Positions 47,209-57,256 are shown, counted from the first letter of the stretch. The stretch: 64,000 nucleotides of DNA from Sporomusaceae bacterium FL31 (GCA_003990955.1 BIFV01000017.1:1-64000); one strand, 5' to 3'. Numbers and translations: made by a program. Notes: a model not told the origin generated them from the letters alone.

Positions 47209-48423
47209 GTGTTTGGTGAAAGTGTTTCGATTGCGCTAAATGCGCTGGTTGCTAATAAACTTCGCTCCATTCTGACGATGCTGGGAATTATTATTGGCGT
47301 TGGGGCAGTTATTGCCATGATATCGATTGGTATGGGAGTTCAGGATAAAGTAGAAAGTTCGATTGCCAGTCTAGGGAGTAATCTGATTATGGTGACACCA
47401 GGTGCTGCATCTTCCTCTGGTTCCAGACAGGCTGCTGGTTCAAATATTACATTGACAGCCAAAGATGCTCAGGCCATTGCCAAAGAGGTCTCAGGAATTA
47501 CGCAGGTTGCGCCCAGTGTGAGCAAGCAATATCAAATTGTTGCCGGCAATCAAAACTGGACGACGACTGTTCAGGGAACAACTCCTGAATACCAGGAAGT
47601 CCGTAATGCTGGCGTCCAAAGTGGTAGTTTTATTACCAGCCAAGATGTTGATACCCGAAATCGGGTTGCTGTTATTGGCTCAACCGTTGCAAGCAATCTA
47701 TTTGGCGAGGTCAATGCGGTTGGTCAAACCATCAGAATCAATAATGCCCCGTTTAAAGTCATTGGTGTTTTAGAAAGCAAAGGACAGTCGGCTGGCGGCC
47801 AAGACCAGGATGATGCTGTTATTGTTCCAATGACCACTGCGCAAGAGCGCCTGATGGGGATTTCACATGTACAGATGATTAGTGTTCAGGCCAATAATAC
47901 GGATGTTATTAATAAAGTTCAAGAAGATTTGACTACTTTGCTTCGAGCCCGTCATAAAATAACGGGCGATAAAGCCGATGACTTTACTGTCCGGAATATG
48001 GTTAGTATCATGAATACCGCAGCTGAAACGACGCAAACCATTACGCTTCTGCTTGGCAATATTGCTGCAATTTCTTTATTAGTTGGCGGTATTGGTATTA
48101 TGAATATTATGCTGGTGTCGGTTACTGAAAGAACGCGGGAGATTGGTATCCGTAAAGCACTTGGTGCCAAATATAAGGACATTTTGCTGCAGTTTTTAAT
48201 TGAGGCGGTAGTCATTGGCGTCGTTGGCGGCAGCATTGGCATTCTATTAGGGATAGGCAGCGCATATATTATTTCGTTAATTGCAGGTTGGAAGACCGTC
48301 ATATCGCCACTTTCGATCATTGCTGCTTTTGCTTTTTCGGTTGGTATCGGTTTGTTTTTCGGGATATACCCAGCCCGCAAAGCCGCACTGCTTGATCCAA
48401 TTGACGCTTTACGCTACGAATAA
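47209..48423 (+). CDS. ABC exporter permease (MacB membrane part)
   Basis: A 404-residue FtsX-fold permease: helix near residues 18-40, a large periplasmic MacB_PCD domain (about 45-275), then three helices ending RKAALLDPIDALRYE. Landmark SVTERTREIGIRKALGAK precedes helix 3. The frame extends upstream into the ATPase gene, but the GTG at 47209, just after GGAGAGGGG, is the likely start. In E. coli MacB the ATPase and permease are one chain; here they are two, as usual in Firmicutes. Confidence 0.9.
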   Translation: MFGESVSIALNALVANKLRSILTMLGIIIGVGAVIAMISIGMGVQDKVESSIASLGSNLIMVTPGAASSSGSRQAAGSNITLTAKDAQAIAKEVSGITQVAPSVSKQYQIVAGNQNWTTTVQGTTPEYQEVRNAGVQSGSFITSQDVDTRNRVAVIGSTVASNLFGEVNAVGQTIRINNAPFKVIGVLESKGQSAGGQDQDDAVIVPMTTAQERLMGISHVQMISVQANNTDVINKVQEDLTTLLRARHKITGDKADDFTVRNMVSIMNTAAETTQTITLLLGNIAAISLLVGGIGIMNIMLVSVTERTREIGIRKALGAKYKDILLQFLIEAVVIGVVGGSIGILLGIGSAYIISLIAGWKTVISPLSIIAAFAFSVGIGLFFGIYPARKAALLDPIDALRYE

Positions 48424-48462
48424 GAGCAGGTAATTATTTCTATAATTGACTCGATTTCACAT

Positions 48463-48500
48463 AAGGAGCTTCCGCGAATGGGTCGGAAGCTCCTTTTTTA
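48463..48500 (+). terminator. rho-independent terminator
   Basis: AAGGAGCTTCCG pairs with CGGAAGCTCCTT around a 9-base loop and ends in a T run, closing the MacAB-like operon. Confidence 0.88.
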
Positions 48501-48583
48501 GATCAACCTGGCAGTAAGTTTCACTCTCTGGAAAGATGAGGGATTTAATTGCTGAAATATTCTAGATTTTACAAAATAGACTG

Positions 48584-48601
48584 TTTGACTACTCAGTCAA
48601 A
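48584..48601 (+). promoter_or_regulatory. palindromic operator candidate before padR
   Basis: TTTGACT-ACTC-AGTCAAA is a perfect 7+7 inverted repeat 53 bases upstream of the PadR-type regulator gene, at a place where it could overlap the promoter. A plausible autoregulatory site. Confidence 0.45.
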
Positions 48602-48653
48602 AGTTATTAAAATTAATTATGTTAACAGTAATTGATGAACAGGGAGGATTATT

Positions 48654-49013
48654 ATGGCGCCGTCAGCAAGGGAATCAAAAACTTGGATGAAAGTAGTGAC
48701 AGCTTTTTTTATCTTAAAGACGTTAAAAAGCGGCGCTGCTCATGGCAATAAGATTGCTGAAGAAATTAAGCAGCTTACGGCACAGACGATTTTACCCAAT
48801 CCCAATTTTTTATATCCGATTCTTCGCGATATGGAAGCAGCAAATTATGTTGTGGGGCAATGGGAAAACCCAAGTACCAGAGGCAAGCGCATCTATACCA
48901 TAACAGCCGCGGGTGGCGAGTATTTCTATGAATTACAGCAGAAGGTCAGAACTAAGTTTATTGAAGTGGAACGCAAGTTGGAAATTATTCGCCGACATGT
49001 TTTTGTTGATTAG
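48654..49013 (+). CDS. PadR-family transcriptional regulator
   Basis: A 119-residue winged-helix repressor: TAFFILKTLKSGAAHGNKIAEEI, PNPNFLYPILRDMEAANYV with the recognition helix, and the wing GKRIYTITAAGGEYF, then a dimerisation helix. GGGAGG precedes the ATG. It is the first gene of the efflux operon and most likely represses it until an inducer, perhaps a pump substrate, binds. Confidence 0.88.
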   Translation: MAPSARESKTWMKVVTAFFILKTLKSGAAHGNKIAEEIKQLTAQTILPNPNFLYPILRDMEAANYVVGQWENPSTRGKRIYTITAAGGEYFYELQQKVRTKFIEVERKLEIIRRHVFVD

Positions 49014-49027
49014 AGGGAGTGAATACA

Positions 49028-50050
49028 GTGGAAGAAACAAAACAAAAGCCTAATCGTAGAAAGCTAATGGCCCTGGCTGGATTAGTATCAGTCGTACTGT
49101 GTGTAGCTGGTGGCTGGTGGTGGATTCGGTCAAGCAGTCTGGTAAGTACTGAAGATGCCCGTGTAAAAAGTGATATTGTCAATGTAAGTTCCAAGGTGCC
49201 TGGACAACTTGAACAAGTACTGGTCAAAGAAGGCGACAGCGTTCAGGTCGGTCAGGTTATTGCTCAGATAGATAGTCAGGCGCTCCAAGTACAATTAGAA
49301 CAAGCTAAGGCTAATTTGGTGGCAGCCCAGGCCAAACTGGCTTCAATAAAAGCTGGCAGCAGACCTCAGGAAATAGCTCAGTCTCAGGCAACTGTACAGC
49401 AGGCTGCAGCGAATTTAGATAATGCCCGCAAGAATTATGAACGAACAGATTCCTTATATAATGAGGGTGCCATGTCAGCTCAGCAGCGTGATACAGCGCG
49501 TACCGCGCTTGAGGTAGCTCAAGCACAATATAATGCGGCTACTGAAGGATATAGCCTGGCAGCTGAGGGCGCTACTCAAGAAGATGTTCAAATCGCTGAA
49601 GCTCAGGTTGCCCAAGCCGCTGCGGCAGTAAAAAACGCGCAGCTGCAATTTGATAATAGTACTGTCAAATCACCTGTAGCCGGGGTAGTAGCGAAAAAGT
49701 CAGTCGAAGAAGGTGAGATTATCTCAGCTGGTCAGCCATTATTTAGTATTGCCGATTTGGCTGGAGCTTGGATTGAAGCAAATATTGAAGAAAATCATAT
49801 TGGTAAGATTGAAGTGGGGCAAGTGGTTGAGTTTACAATTGATTCTTACCCTAAAAAAGTGTTTAAAGGTGAAGTCAGTGATGTTGGTAATGCCACTGGT
49901 TCGCAGTTTGCTTTGTTACCTTCTGATAATACATCCGGTAACTTTACCAAAGTAACTCAGCGGCTGGCAGTTAAAATTAAAATAGTGGATTCTGGCGAAC
50001 TCACATTGAAGCCAGGTATGTCGGCAATCATCGACATCCATGTGAAATAA
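49028..50050 (+). CDS. HlyD/EmrA-type efflux adaptor
   Basis: A 340-residue membrane-fusion protein with one helix (about residues 15-34), lipoyl halves (DIVNVSSKVPGQLEQVLVKEG; STVKSPVAGVVAKKSVEEGE), a long Ala/Gln-rich coiled coil in between (residues about 90-200) and a beta barrel. A GTG at 49019 overlaps the ribosome site GGGAG, so the GTG at 49028 is preferred. Partner of the next gene's MFS pump. Confidence 0.88.
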   Translation: MEETKQKPNRRKLMALAGLVSVVLCVAGGWWWIRSSSLVSTEDARVKSDIVNVSSKVPGQLEQVLVKEGDSVQVGQVIAQIDSQALQVQLEQAKANLVAAQAKLASIKAGSRPQEIAQSQATVQQAAANLDNARKNYERTDSLYNEGAMSAQQRDTARTALEVAQAQYNAATEGYSLAAEGATQEDVQIAEAQVAQAAAAVKNAQLQFDNSTVKSPVAGVVAKKSVEEGEIISAGQPLFSIADLAGAWIEANIEENHIGKIEVGQVVEFTIDSYPKKVFKGEVSDVGNATGSQFALLPSDNTSGNFTKVTQRLAVKIKIVDSGELTLKPGMSAIIDIHVK

Positions 50051-50059
50051 GGTGAATAC

Positions 50060-51676
50060 ATGGAACATGCGCTTGATCAAGCACCCAATAAATATATGGT
50101 TTTGCTTACCGTTTCACTTGGCACAATCTTAAGTGGTTATGTCAGTAGTTCGGTGGATATTGCATTACCCAACATTATGAATACTTTCGGATTTACCATG
50201 GACTCAGTGGTTTGGGTAATGCTGTCCTATATGATTCCTTATGGTGCTACTCTGCCGATTATGGGCAAGCTGGGCGATCAGTATGGCCGTAAGAAAATGT
50301 ATATCATTGGCTTAATGGTTTTTACGGTGGCAACCATGTTGGTTGGATTATCCTGGAGTAGTTCGACAGTTATCCTATTTCGGGTTATACAGGGAATTGG
50401 AGCCGGATTGTTGTTTCCTAATGCCATGGCTCTTGTAGCCGATGCTTTTCCGCCAAATGAGCGCGGGCAAGCATTGGGCATGTGGGGGGCTTTTGCTGCA
50501 GCAGGCAGTACACTTGGGCCAACAATCGGCGGCTATATTGTCGAGTATGTAAGTTGGCGAGTGTTGTTCAGCAGCATTGTTCCCATTTCGGTGGTTGGCT
50601 TATTTCTAGCCCTAACAGTTCTAAAAGAAAGCACTTTAAATGCCGCTGCCAAAATCGACTATCTCGGCGGCGGGCTGTTGGTGCTTAGCCTAAGCACCTT
50701 ATTGATTGCGCTGAACCAGGGAGCAAAAGAAGGCTGGACTTCGATCTATATCGTAGGTTTATTTACTATGATGACGTTAGCCATGGCAGGTTTTATCTAT
50801 ATTGAAAGCCATATTAAGCATCCTTTGGTTGATCTAAACTTATTTAAAGATAGTACATTTACGGTATCCAATGTTGTTGGCTTTCTCTCGTTTATGGCTT
50901 TGTATGGCGGGTTGTTCTTGCTACCTTTCTTTATGAGAAACATCTTGGGCTATACACCAATACGATCTGGTATGTCTCTGTTTCCACTCGTAGGTTCAAT
51001 GATTCTGATGGCGCCCCTGGGTGGCAAGATTGCTGACAAATCAGGCGCAAAAATTCCGGCAACAGTTGGAATGGTCATTCTAACCATGGTACTATACTCT
51101 TTCCATACCATTACCGATCAGACTGCGTACTTTCCGATTGCAATAAGATTGGTGTTTATGGGAATTGGACTGGCCTTGACCATGTCACCCGTTTCTAATG
51201 GCGCTCTTGCGACCTTGCCTAAGGACAAGATTGGTGTAGGGTCAGGTGTTTTCAATTTATTTAAGAATATCGGCGGTAGTGTTGGTATTGCCATTATGGG
51301 AACATTGCTGGATAGTCGACAAATATTTCATCACAATCGCTTATCTGAGCATCTAACCACTTCGTCAGATATTGCCCAAAGTACTGTGGCCGCTTTACAG
51401 AGCGGTTTTGCTCAAAGCGGACTGCCATTCGAGCAAGCCAAGCTGGCCGCATATTCAATATTAAATAGTCTAATTGCTAAACAGGCTGCAGTACAGGCGT
51501 TTGAAGATGTATTTATGGTAACTGCGGCGCTTTCAGCACTAGGTATTTTAGCAGCACTGCTGATCAAGGATGCAAAAGGACTGAAGAAAGTACCAGCAGA
51601 TAAGCCTGCTTCTGAAGATATTAATCAAGAAGATGGAAGCAATATGGAGGCATGTGCACCTGGTATTAGTTCCTGA
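50060..51676 (+). CDS. MFS multidrug efflux pump, DHA2 (EmrB/QacA) type
   Basis: A 538-residue inner-membrane protein with 14 predicted helices. Motif A GKLGDQYGRKKMYIIG, motif C GMWGAFAAAGSTLGPTIGGYI and motif D1 SSVDIALPNIMNTF are present. AAGGTGA precedes the ATG, 10 bases after the adaptor gene. With the adaptor and the TolC-like channel it forms a tripartite pump across both membranes. Substrate unknown. Confidence 0.9.
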   Translation: MEHALDQAPNKYMVLLTVSLGTILSGYVSSSVDIALPNIMNTFGFTMDSVVWVMLSYMIPYGATLPIMGKLGDQYGRKKMYIIGLMVFTVATMLVGLSWSSSTVILFRVIQGIGAGLLFPNAMALVADAFPPNERGQALGMWGAFAAAGSTLGPTIGGYIVEYVSWRVLFSSIVPISVVGLFLALTVLKESTLNAAAKIDYLGGGLLVLSLSTLLIALNQGAKEGWTSIYIVGLFTMMTLAMAGFIYIESHIKHPLVDLNLFKDSTFTVSNVVGFLSFMALYGGLFLLPFFMRNILGYTPIRSGMSLFPLVGSMILMAPLGGKIADKSGAKIPATVGMVILTMVLYSFHTITDQTAYFPIAIRLVFMGIGLALTMSPVSNGALATLPKDKIGVGSGVFNLFKNIGGSVGIAIMGTLLDSRQIFHHNRLSEHLTTSSDIAQSTVAALQSGFAQSGLPFEQAKLAAYSILNSLIAKQAAVQAFEDVFMVTAALSALGILAALLIKDAKGLKKVPADKPASEDINQEDGSNMEACAPGISS

Positions 51677-51746
51677 ACTGTAGCAAGTCATTGGAGTCCT
51701 TCTTAAATAAATAATGACCGATCTGGTCAATCGAAAGGTGAAAGTT

Positions 51747-53021
51747 ATGAAAAATCGTTTGTGGAAAAAGCATTTAGGTGTTTTGCTTGGCGGCAGCCTG
51801 TTTTTATTACAAAGCACAAGTGCTATGGCTGCGGCTCAGGAAATTTCGCTTGATGACAGTATCGCTGCGGCACTTAAAAATAATTCTGCTATTAAAATGG
51901 CGTTAAGTGATCAGCAAAAAGCTGAGTGGGGGATTAGTGAGGCAAAAGCCGGTACATTGCCTTCTGTTTCAGCCGGAGTTGGTGGTACTCATGGGCCAGA
52001 TAGTGCTGCTTCGCCTGACGGCAACAGCTATAATACCTCTTTGAAATTAAATTGGACACTCTATTCGGGTGGTAGAACAGAAGGCTTAATTAATCAGGCA
52101 AAACTTAATGCTGACAGCTCTGAGCTCAATGTTGCTAAAACTCAGCAGCAGATTAAGCTGGATGCAACCACTGCCTACTATAATGTGCTGCAGACTCGCA
52201 ATATGGTGAATGTAAATCAGGAGATGGTCAATAATTTGACTGAACATCTTAAAAAAGTTCAAGCACAGTATGATGTTGGTGTTGTAGCTAAATCTGATGT
52301 GTTACGCTCAGAAGTAGAGTTGGTTAATGCACAGCAAACCTTAACGAAGGCTCAAAATAGTTATGATTTGGCTATGTCAACTCTCAACAATACGATGGGG
52401 ATGCCGCTTGATACCGAGAACACTTTAAAAGATGAGTTAGCCTATACGCAAACCGATATCACTGTTGAGGATGCCATTGCTCAGTCTGTCGCAAATCGTC
52501 CAGAATTACACCAATCACAGCTTGGTATTGAATCCGCACAGCAAGGTGTGAAAATTGCCGACAGCAATAGTAAGCCAACGGTTACTTTCAGCGCTTCTGA
52601 GGGGTGGAGCGGCAATGATTTCCCAGGTGATAAGAATAACTGGTCCATGAATATGATGGCTAACTGGAATATCTTTGACTCGGGGCTTACCAATGCCAAA
52701 GTTAAGCAAGCTAAGAGTTCTTTAGACAAAGCTCAGGAACAAGATACACAAACCCGTAACAGTGTAGAGTTAGAAGTTCGCCAAGCTTATCTCAGCATGA
52801 AGGAGGCTGAAACGCGAATTGGTGCCACCCAGGTTGCAGTTGATAAAGCAACAGAGGATTTAAAAATTGCTCAGACCAAATACTATGCCGGAGTGGGTAC
52901 CAATTTAGATGTTATTGATGCACAATTAGCACTGACTCAGTCAAAAACAAACTATACTCAGGCACTGTATGATTACAATGTGAATAAAGCAAAACTTCAA
53001 AAAGCTATTGGTCAAAATTAA
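51747..53021 (+). CDS. tolC: TolC-family outer-membrane efflux channel
   Basis: A 424-residue outer-membrane factor. Signal peptide at residues 1-29 (hydrophobic core, then AMAAAQE); two OEP repeats follow with the usual SLDDSIAAALKNNSAIK start, LDATTAYYNVLQTRNMVNV and the second-repeat equivalents VRQAYLSMKEAETRI. The ATG at 51747 follows AAGGTGA; the frame opens further upstream without a ribosome site. Its presence shows the organism has an outer membrane. Confidence 0.9.
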   Translation: MKNRLWKKHLGVLLGGSLFLLQSTSAMAAAQEISLDDSIAAALKNNSAIKMALSDQQKAEWGISEAKAGTLPSVSAGVGGTHGPDSAASPDGNSYNTSLKLNWTLYSGGRTEGLINQAKLNADSSELNVAKTQQQIKLDATTAYYNVLQTRNMVNVNQEMVNNLTEHLKKVQAQYDVGVVAKSDVLRSEVELVNAQQTLTKAQNSYDLAMSTLNNTMGMPLDTENTLKDELAYTQTDITVEDAIAQSVANRPELHQSQLGIESAQQGVKIADSNSKPTVTFSASEGWSGNDFPGDKNNWSMNMMANWNIFDSGLTNAKVKQAKSSLDKAQEQDTQTRNSVELEVRQAYLSMKEAETRIGATQVAVDKATEDLKIAQTKYYAGVGTNLDVIDAQLALTQSKTNYTQALYDYNVNKAKLQKAIGQN

Positions 53022-53033
53022 CGAAAAGCCTGC

Positions 53034-53068
53034 ACTGATAAACAGTGCAGGCTTTTTGCTGCTGCAGG
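53034..53068 (+). terminator. rho-independent terminator
   Basis: AAAAGCCTGCACTG pairs perfectly with CAGTGCAGGCTTTT around ATAAA and closes the efflux operon. Confidence 0.9.
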
Positions 53069-53199
53069 AGAAGAAATGGTAGGTAATAAGTTTGCACGGG
53101 TTTTCTGGCTCATAGCTGGTTATATTATTCAATGAGTGGAAAAGGCTTTGCATTCATTGGAATTATATTGTTATAAGCTATAGAGGAAGTGAAATCGTT

Positions 53200-55854
53200 A
53201 TGTGTCATTATGTACTTCCATTTACTGCAATCAATCAGGCTCATTTAGAGCAGGTGGGCGGGAAGGGAGCGAATTTAGGGGAACTCTATCAAATACCGGG
53301 TATTTTTGTGCCGGAGGGTTTTTGTATAACCACAGCTGCTTATCGGGACTTTATTGCCACAAGTGGTCAGTTGGATATGCTGTTAGGCGAGTTAGAAAAA
53401 TTGGGACATGAAGATATCGATGAATGCCGCCGGGTTGGCTTATTAATTCGAAGCCATCTTGAGGAATTGTCAATACCGTTAAGTATTCAGGCAGCCGTTC
53501 GCGAAATCTGGGAACAAACAGGCAGTCATTTTTCTTATGCCATTCGTTCCAGCGCAACTGCAGAAGATCTACCGGGGGCATCGTTTGCCGGACAACAGGA
53601 TACTTTTCTCAATATTAAGGGATTAGAAGCCATCATTATTCATATGCGTAAATGCTGGGCTTCATTGTTTACTGATCGGGCCATTATTTACCGCATTCAG
53701 AATGGATTTAATCACCGGGCTGTCTTATTAGCTGTTGTCGTTCAAAGGATGATTTTCCCGGAACTATCTGGCATCATGTTTACCGCTGATCCTGTCAGCG
53801 GCAACCGGAAGGTTACTTCCATTGATGCAAGTTATGGGCTTGGTGAAGCATTGGTTTCTGGTCAGGTATCGGCAGATTTATATCAAGTGCGTGCAGGTAT
53901 GGTGGTTAAGAAGAAAATTGCGGATAAACGAATAGCGATTTACGGACTTGGTGATGCCGGCGTGGTCAAGCAGGCTGTTGCCGCGGACAAAGCAACTAAG
54001 CAAGCTTTACCGGACCAAGTTGCGCTAGTCCTGGCGGAATTAGGAGAAAAGATTGCGGCTCATTTTGGCAGTCCCCAAGATATTGAATGGTGTTTGGCTG
54101 ATGATACAGTATTTATTGTTCAAAGCAGACCCATTACCACGCTGTATCCAGTGCCTCACATTGCTGATCATCATTTGCACATGCTGTTTTCCTTAGGGCA
54201 TGTCCAGATGATGACTGAACCCATGAAGCCGCTTGGGATTTCAGTATTAAGAATATTCATGCCCTTTGGTAAAGCTGGAAACCACCGCAGCGAAAGTGAA
54301 CTATTACTTGAAGCAGGCGGCCGCCTGTATATTGATGTTACCAAAGCGCTTGGCTATCGGATTGGCCGTAAATTTTTACCTGCGTTAATCAGCAATGCTG
54401 ATGAATTTATTAGTCGTGCCATGGAGGAGTTTATTCATCGTACCGATTCAACGTTAAAAGCAGGAATCGGATCTGTCAGCTTTAGCCTGGCGCGAAGTAC
54501 AGGGGCATTTATCCTGAAGCTAATGAAAACCCTTACTTTCCAAAATCAAGCAGTATTACGAGAGCGGTTAGAAGATTTACTGGCTGCAAGAGTGGCCGAA
54601 AATCGGCAAAAAATCAACAGCAAAAGCGGTATTGAGCGAATCAAACAAATTCAAGATATTCTGCCCATGTTACTTCCGTTTGTCTTTAAGAATTTGGGCC
54701 CCTATGTTGCATCCGGTGTACTAACCTTTCGCTTAATCGATAAATTGGCGGCTTGGTGGCTGGAGGATGTGGATCAGGAGCTTAGCGGTATCAGTAAGGC
54801 TCCCCTTGGGAATGTAACCAGTGAAATGGGCTTAGCGCTTGGCGATGTCGCCGACAGCGTTCGTAACTATCCAGAAGTGATTGAATATCTGCGTACTGCT
54901 ATTGATGCAGAGTTTATTACCGGACTAAATGGAATTGCCGGTGGGCAGGAAGTTCAAGGAATGATTCAAGGATTTCTTGAAAAATATGGAATGAGAACAA
55001 CTGGAGAAATTGACATAACCCGTCCCCGCTGGCGTGAGTCCCCTAGTGAATTAGTAAGTTCTATTTTGAGTCATGTGGAAAATAGTAAGGTTGGAGAGCA
55101 TCGGGCTCAGTTTCGTCAAGGTGAGCTTACTGCACAGCAATCAGCTGATCAATTAATTGAGCGATTGCGCTATACACGGTGGGGCTTTCTAAAGCGTAAA
55201 ATCATGACCCGGCTTATTGCCGTATACCGTAAGGTTATTGGTCTTCGAGAACATCCGAAGTTTTTCCTTGTTCAACATTTCGATATGATCAAGCAGGCTG
55301 TTTTGCAGGAAGCTGAACGGCTAGTAGGTGAAAAAGTTCTTGAAAATCGAGAAGATATTTTCTGGTTAACACTTGACGAATTTATTGCCGTACTTGAGAC
55401 ACGCCAGGTGAATTATGATATGATTGCAGTCCGGCAAGAAGCTTATGAGCGAAACCGCAAGCTTACACCACCGCGTGCCATGACCAGTGAGGGCGAGATT
55501 TTAAATGGGTTGGTACGATCGGCCGATATGCCGTCAGATGCTCTTATCGGGAGTCCGGTATCGGTGGGAGTGGTCGAGGGGCGGGCCCGGGTTGTCATCA
55601 ATTTAGCGGATGCAAAAATCAATAAAGGTGATATTTTGGTCGCTCGTTTTACTGATCCGGGCTGGACTCCATTGTTTCCGCTTGCTGCCGGATTGGTGAC
55701 CGAAGCTGGTGGGCTAATGACACATGGTGCGGTAGTGGCCAGAGAATATGGGATTCCTGCTGTGGTTGGGGTAGATGGTGCAACAGTAAAAATTAAGGAT
55801 GGACAAATGATCAGGATTGATGGCCGTAAAGGCTATGTTGAATTTATTCAGTAA
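53200..55854 (+). CDS. PEP-synthase-like / rifampin phosphotransferase-like enzyme
   Basis: An 884-residue three-domain phosphotransferase. The N-terminal ATP-grasp domain has VGGKGANLGEL, AIRSSATAEDLPGASFAGQQ and ELSGIMFTADPVSGN; the middle (about residues 330-770) is the long helical/substrate domain; the C-terminal swivelling domain has the phospho-His in GGLMTHGAVVAREYGIPAVVG. Domain order ATP, substrate, His and the length fit rifampin phosphotransferase/YvkC rather than PpsA, in which the PEP/pyruvate barrel comes last. The true acceptor may be a rifamycin or another metabolite. It has its own promoter region after the efflux operon. Confidence 0.8.
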   Translation: MCHYVLPFTAINQAHLEQVGGKGANLGELYQIPGIFVPEGFCITTAAYRDFIATSGQLDMLLGELEKLGHEDIDECRRVGLLIRSHLEELSIPLSIQAAVREIWEQTGSHFSYAIRSSATAEDLPGASFAGQQDTFLNIKGLEAIIIHMRKCWASLFTDRAIIYRIQNGFNHRAVLLAVVVQRMIFPELSGIMFTADPVSGNRKVTSIDASYGLGEALVSGQVSADLYQVRAGMVVKKKIADKRIAIYGLGDAGVVKQAVAADKATKQALPDQVALVLAELGEKIAAHFGSPQDIEWCLADDTVFIVQSRPITTLYPVPHIADHHLHMLFSLGHVQMMTEPMKPLGISVLRIFMPFGKAGNHRSESELLLEAGGRLYIDVTKALGYRIGRKFLPALISNADEFISRAMEEFIHRTDSTLKAGIGSVSFSLARSTGAFILKLMKTLTFQNQAVLRERLEDLLAARVAENRQKINSKSGIERIKQIQDILPMLLPFVFKNLGPYVASGVLTFRLIDKLAAWWLEDVDQELSGISKAPLGNVTSEMGLALGDVADSVRNYPEVIEYLRTAIDAEFITGLNGIAGGQEVQGMIQGFLEKYGMRTTGEIDITRPRWRESPSELVSSILSHVENSKVGEHRAQFRQGELTAQQSADQLIERLRYTRWGFLKRKIMTRLIAVYRKVIGLREHPKFFLVQHFDMIKQAVLQEAERLVGEKVLENREDIFWLTLDEFIAVLETRQVNYDMIAVRQEAYERNRKLTPPRAMTSEGEILNGLVRSADMPSDALIGSPVSVGVVEGRARVVINLADAKINKGDILVARFTDPGWTPLFPLAAGLVTEAGGLMTHGAVVAREYGIPAVVGVDGATVKIKDGQMIRIDGRKGYVEFIQ

Positions 55855-55909
55855 TGGAATAGCGATGTATTCTAAGAGCTTGGCTTGGCAGGAAAAGCAA
55901 TGGGTGCCT

Positions 55910-57130
55910 TTAGCCAAGAGCCGTTGATAATTTCATAAGAATGCTGCTTTTGGCTTGTTCCAGCACGAAATAAATGCTGCTTTCGCCGCTAAAGCCGCCT
56001 TGCGCATGCTGAGCGCTTCCGCCGCCTTTACCTGCTACCATTTGCAGAGCTGCTTTCAGTTCGCCCCCCATATGAAGTTCAATATCAGGAGAGCAGGCAA
56101 ATAATAAGCTGCTTTTCGTGGTTTCAGGATTTTTTGCCCCAAGTAAAGCGATAGTTTTGGAATTGGCTGTTAAGATGCTGGCAAGCTGATTCAGGCTAGC
56201 TGAATTTTGGTCAATAAAGCAGATAATTCTAAATCCGTTTGTTAGCTCTGCCTGACTTAACAGCATAGCCGCAGTATGGTTGGTCATTACTTTTTTGATA
56301 TCAGCTAACTCTTTGGTTAATTGATGCAACCGTTCGCTCTGTTTGTTAAAAGCGGTAAGAATATGTTCTGCTCTTACGGAAAGTTCAGTTGATAAGATGC
56401 TGGTAATCCTATTTTTTTTCTGGTAGTCGGCCAATGCTCTATGGCCGCAAAGAACTTCAATTCGTACACCTGTTTTAATTCGTTCCCAACTGCGTATTTT
56501 TATTAACCCGATCTCACCGGTAAAGGCTGTATGTGTACCGCCGCATGGACAGCAATCAAATCCACCCATATTTACGATTCTGATCGTATCATATGTTTTG
56601 GTTAATTCTTTTCTGAGTTTCAAATCCGCTAATTGAGCTTTGTCGACAAATGAGCAGTGAACTAGGCGATTAGCGAAAACCATTTCGTTAGCTCGCTGCT
56701 CTACTTGCTGGATTTGCTGCTCAGTCAATTCATCGATTGCTAAGTCTATCGTTGTAAAGCAATCACCTAGATGAAAGCCGATATTATAAACACCGAATAG
56801 TTCTAGAAAGGCTCCGGATAAAATGTGCTCACCGCTATGCTGCTGCATATGGTCAAAGCGTCTTGACCAATTAATTTTACCGGTAACCAGGATGTCGGAC
56901 GGACGCTGTTCCATCATATGAATGATGGTATCCTGTTGTTGGCGGACCTCAATAACGGGTATATCGTTCAGTGTTCCTGTATCATACGGTTGTCCGCCGC
57001 TTTCAGGATAAAATGCTGTTTGATTTAGCACAACCCCAAAGCGATTTTCCGGATATTCAATAATTTCTACTACTTCAGCATCAAACTCCTGCAGATAGCT
57101 GTTTTCGTGATATAGCCTGCGTGTTTTCAT
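55910..57130 (-). CDS. alaX: alanyl-tRNA editing protein AlaX (long form)
   Basis: A 406-residue free-standing editing enzyme that removes serine or glycine wrongly attached to tRNA-Ala. Zinc-site motifs are HMQQHSGEHIL (near residue 95) and CPCGGTH (near 195); the N-terminal FYPESGGQPYDTG is the tRNA-synthetase II C-like start. The C-terminal part (about 255-406) is a coiled segment plus a DHHA1-like domain with GGKGGGSAQHAQGGF. ATG start with GGATG nearby. Confidence 0.9.
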   Translation of the reverse strand: MKTRRLYHENSYLQEFDAEVVEIIEYPENRFGVVLNQTAFYPESGGQPYDTGTLNDIPVIEVRQQQDTIIHMMEQRPSDILVTGKINWSRRFDHMQQHSGEHILSGAFLELFGVYNIGFHLGDCFTTIDLAIDELTEQQIQQVEQRANEMVFANRLVHCSFVDKAQLADLKLRKELTKTYDTIRIVNMGGFDCCPCGGTHTAFTGEIGLIKIRSWERIKTGVRIEVLCGHRALADYQKKNRITSILSTELSVRAEHILTAFNKQSERLHQLTKELADIKKVMTNHTAAMLLSQAELTNGFRIICFIDQNSASLNQLASILTANSKTIALLGAKNPETTKSSLLFACSPDIELHMGGELKAALQMVAGKGGGSAQHAQGGFSGESSIYFVLEQAKSSILMKLSTALG

Positions 57131-57209
57131 CGTGACATCCTTTCGTTTTTTATAGTAAGTGTGTCTGCTGCTTATCTATAATTTAGTTCAAGAAGCTATT
57201 GTAATGCAA

Positions 57210-57239
57210 GGACCTGCCTGTCAAAACAGGCAGGTCCTT
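57210..57239 (-). terminator. terminator of the 57257 gene
   Basis: GGACCTGCCTG pairs with CAGGCAGGTCC around TCAAAA, directly after the minus-strand gene. The T tail is short. Confidence 0.7.
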
Positions 57240-57256
57240 TATAGTAGGATCGGCTT

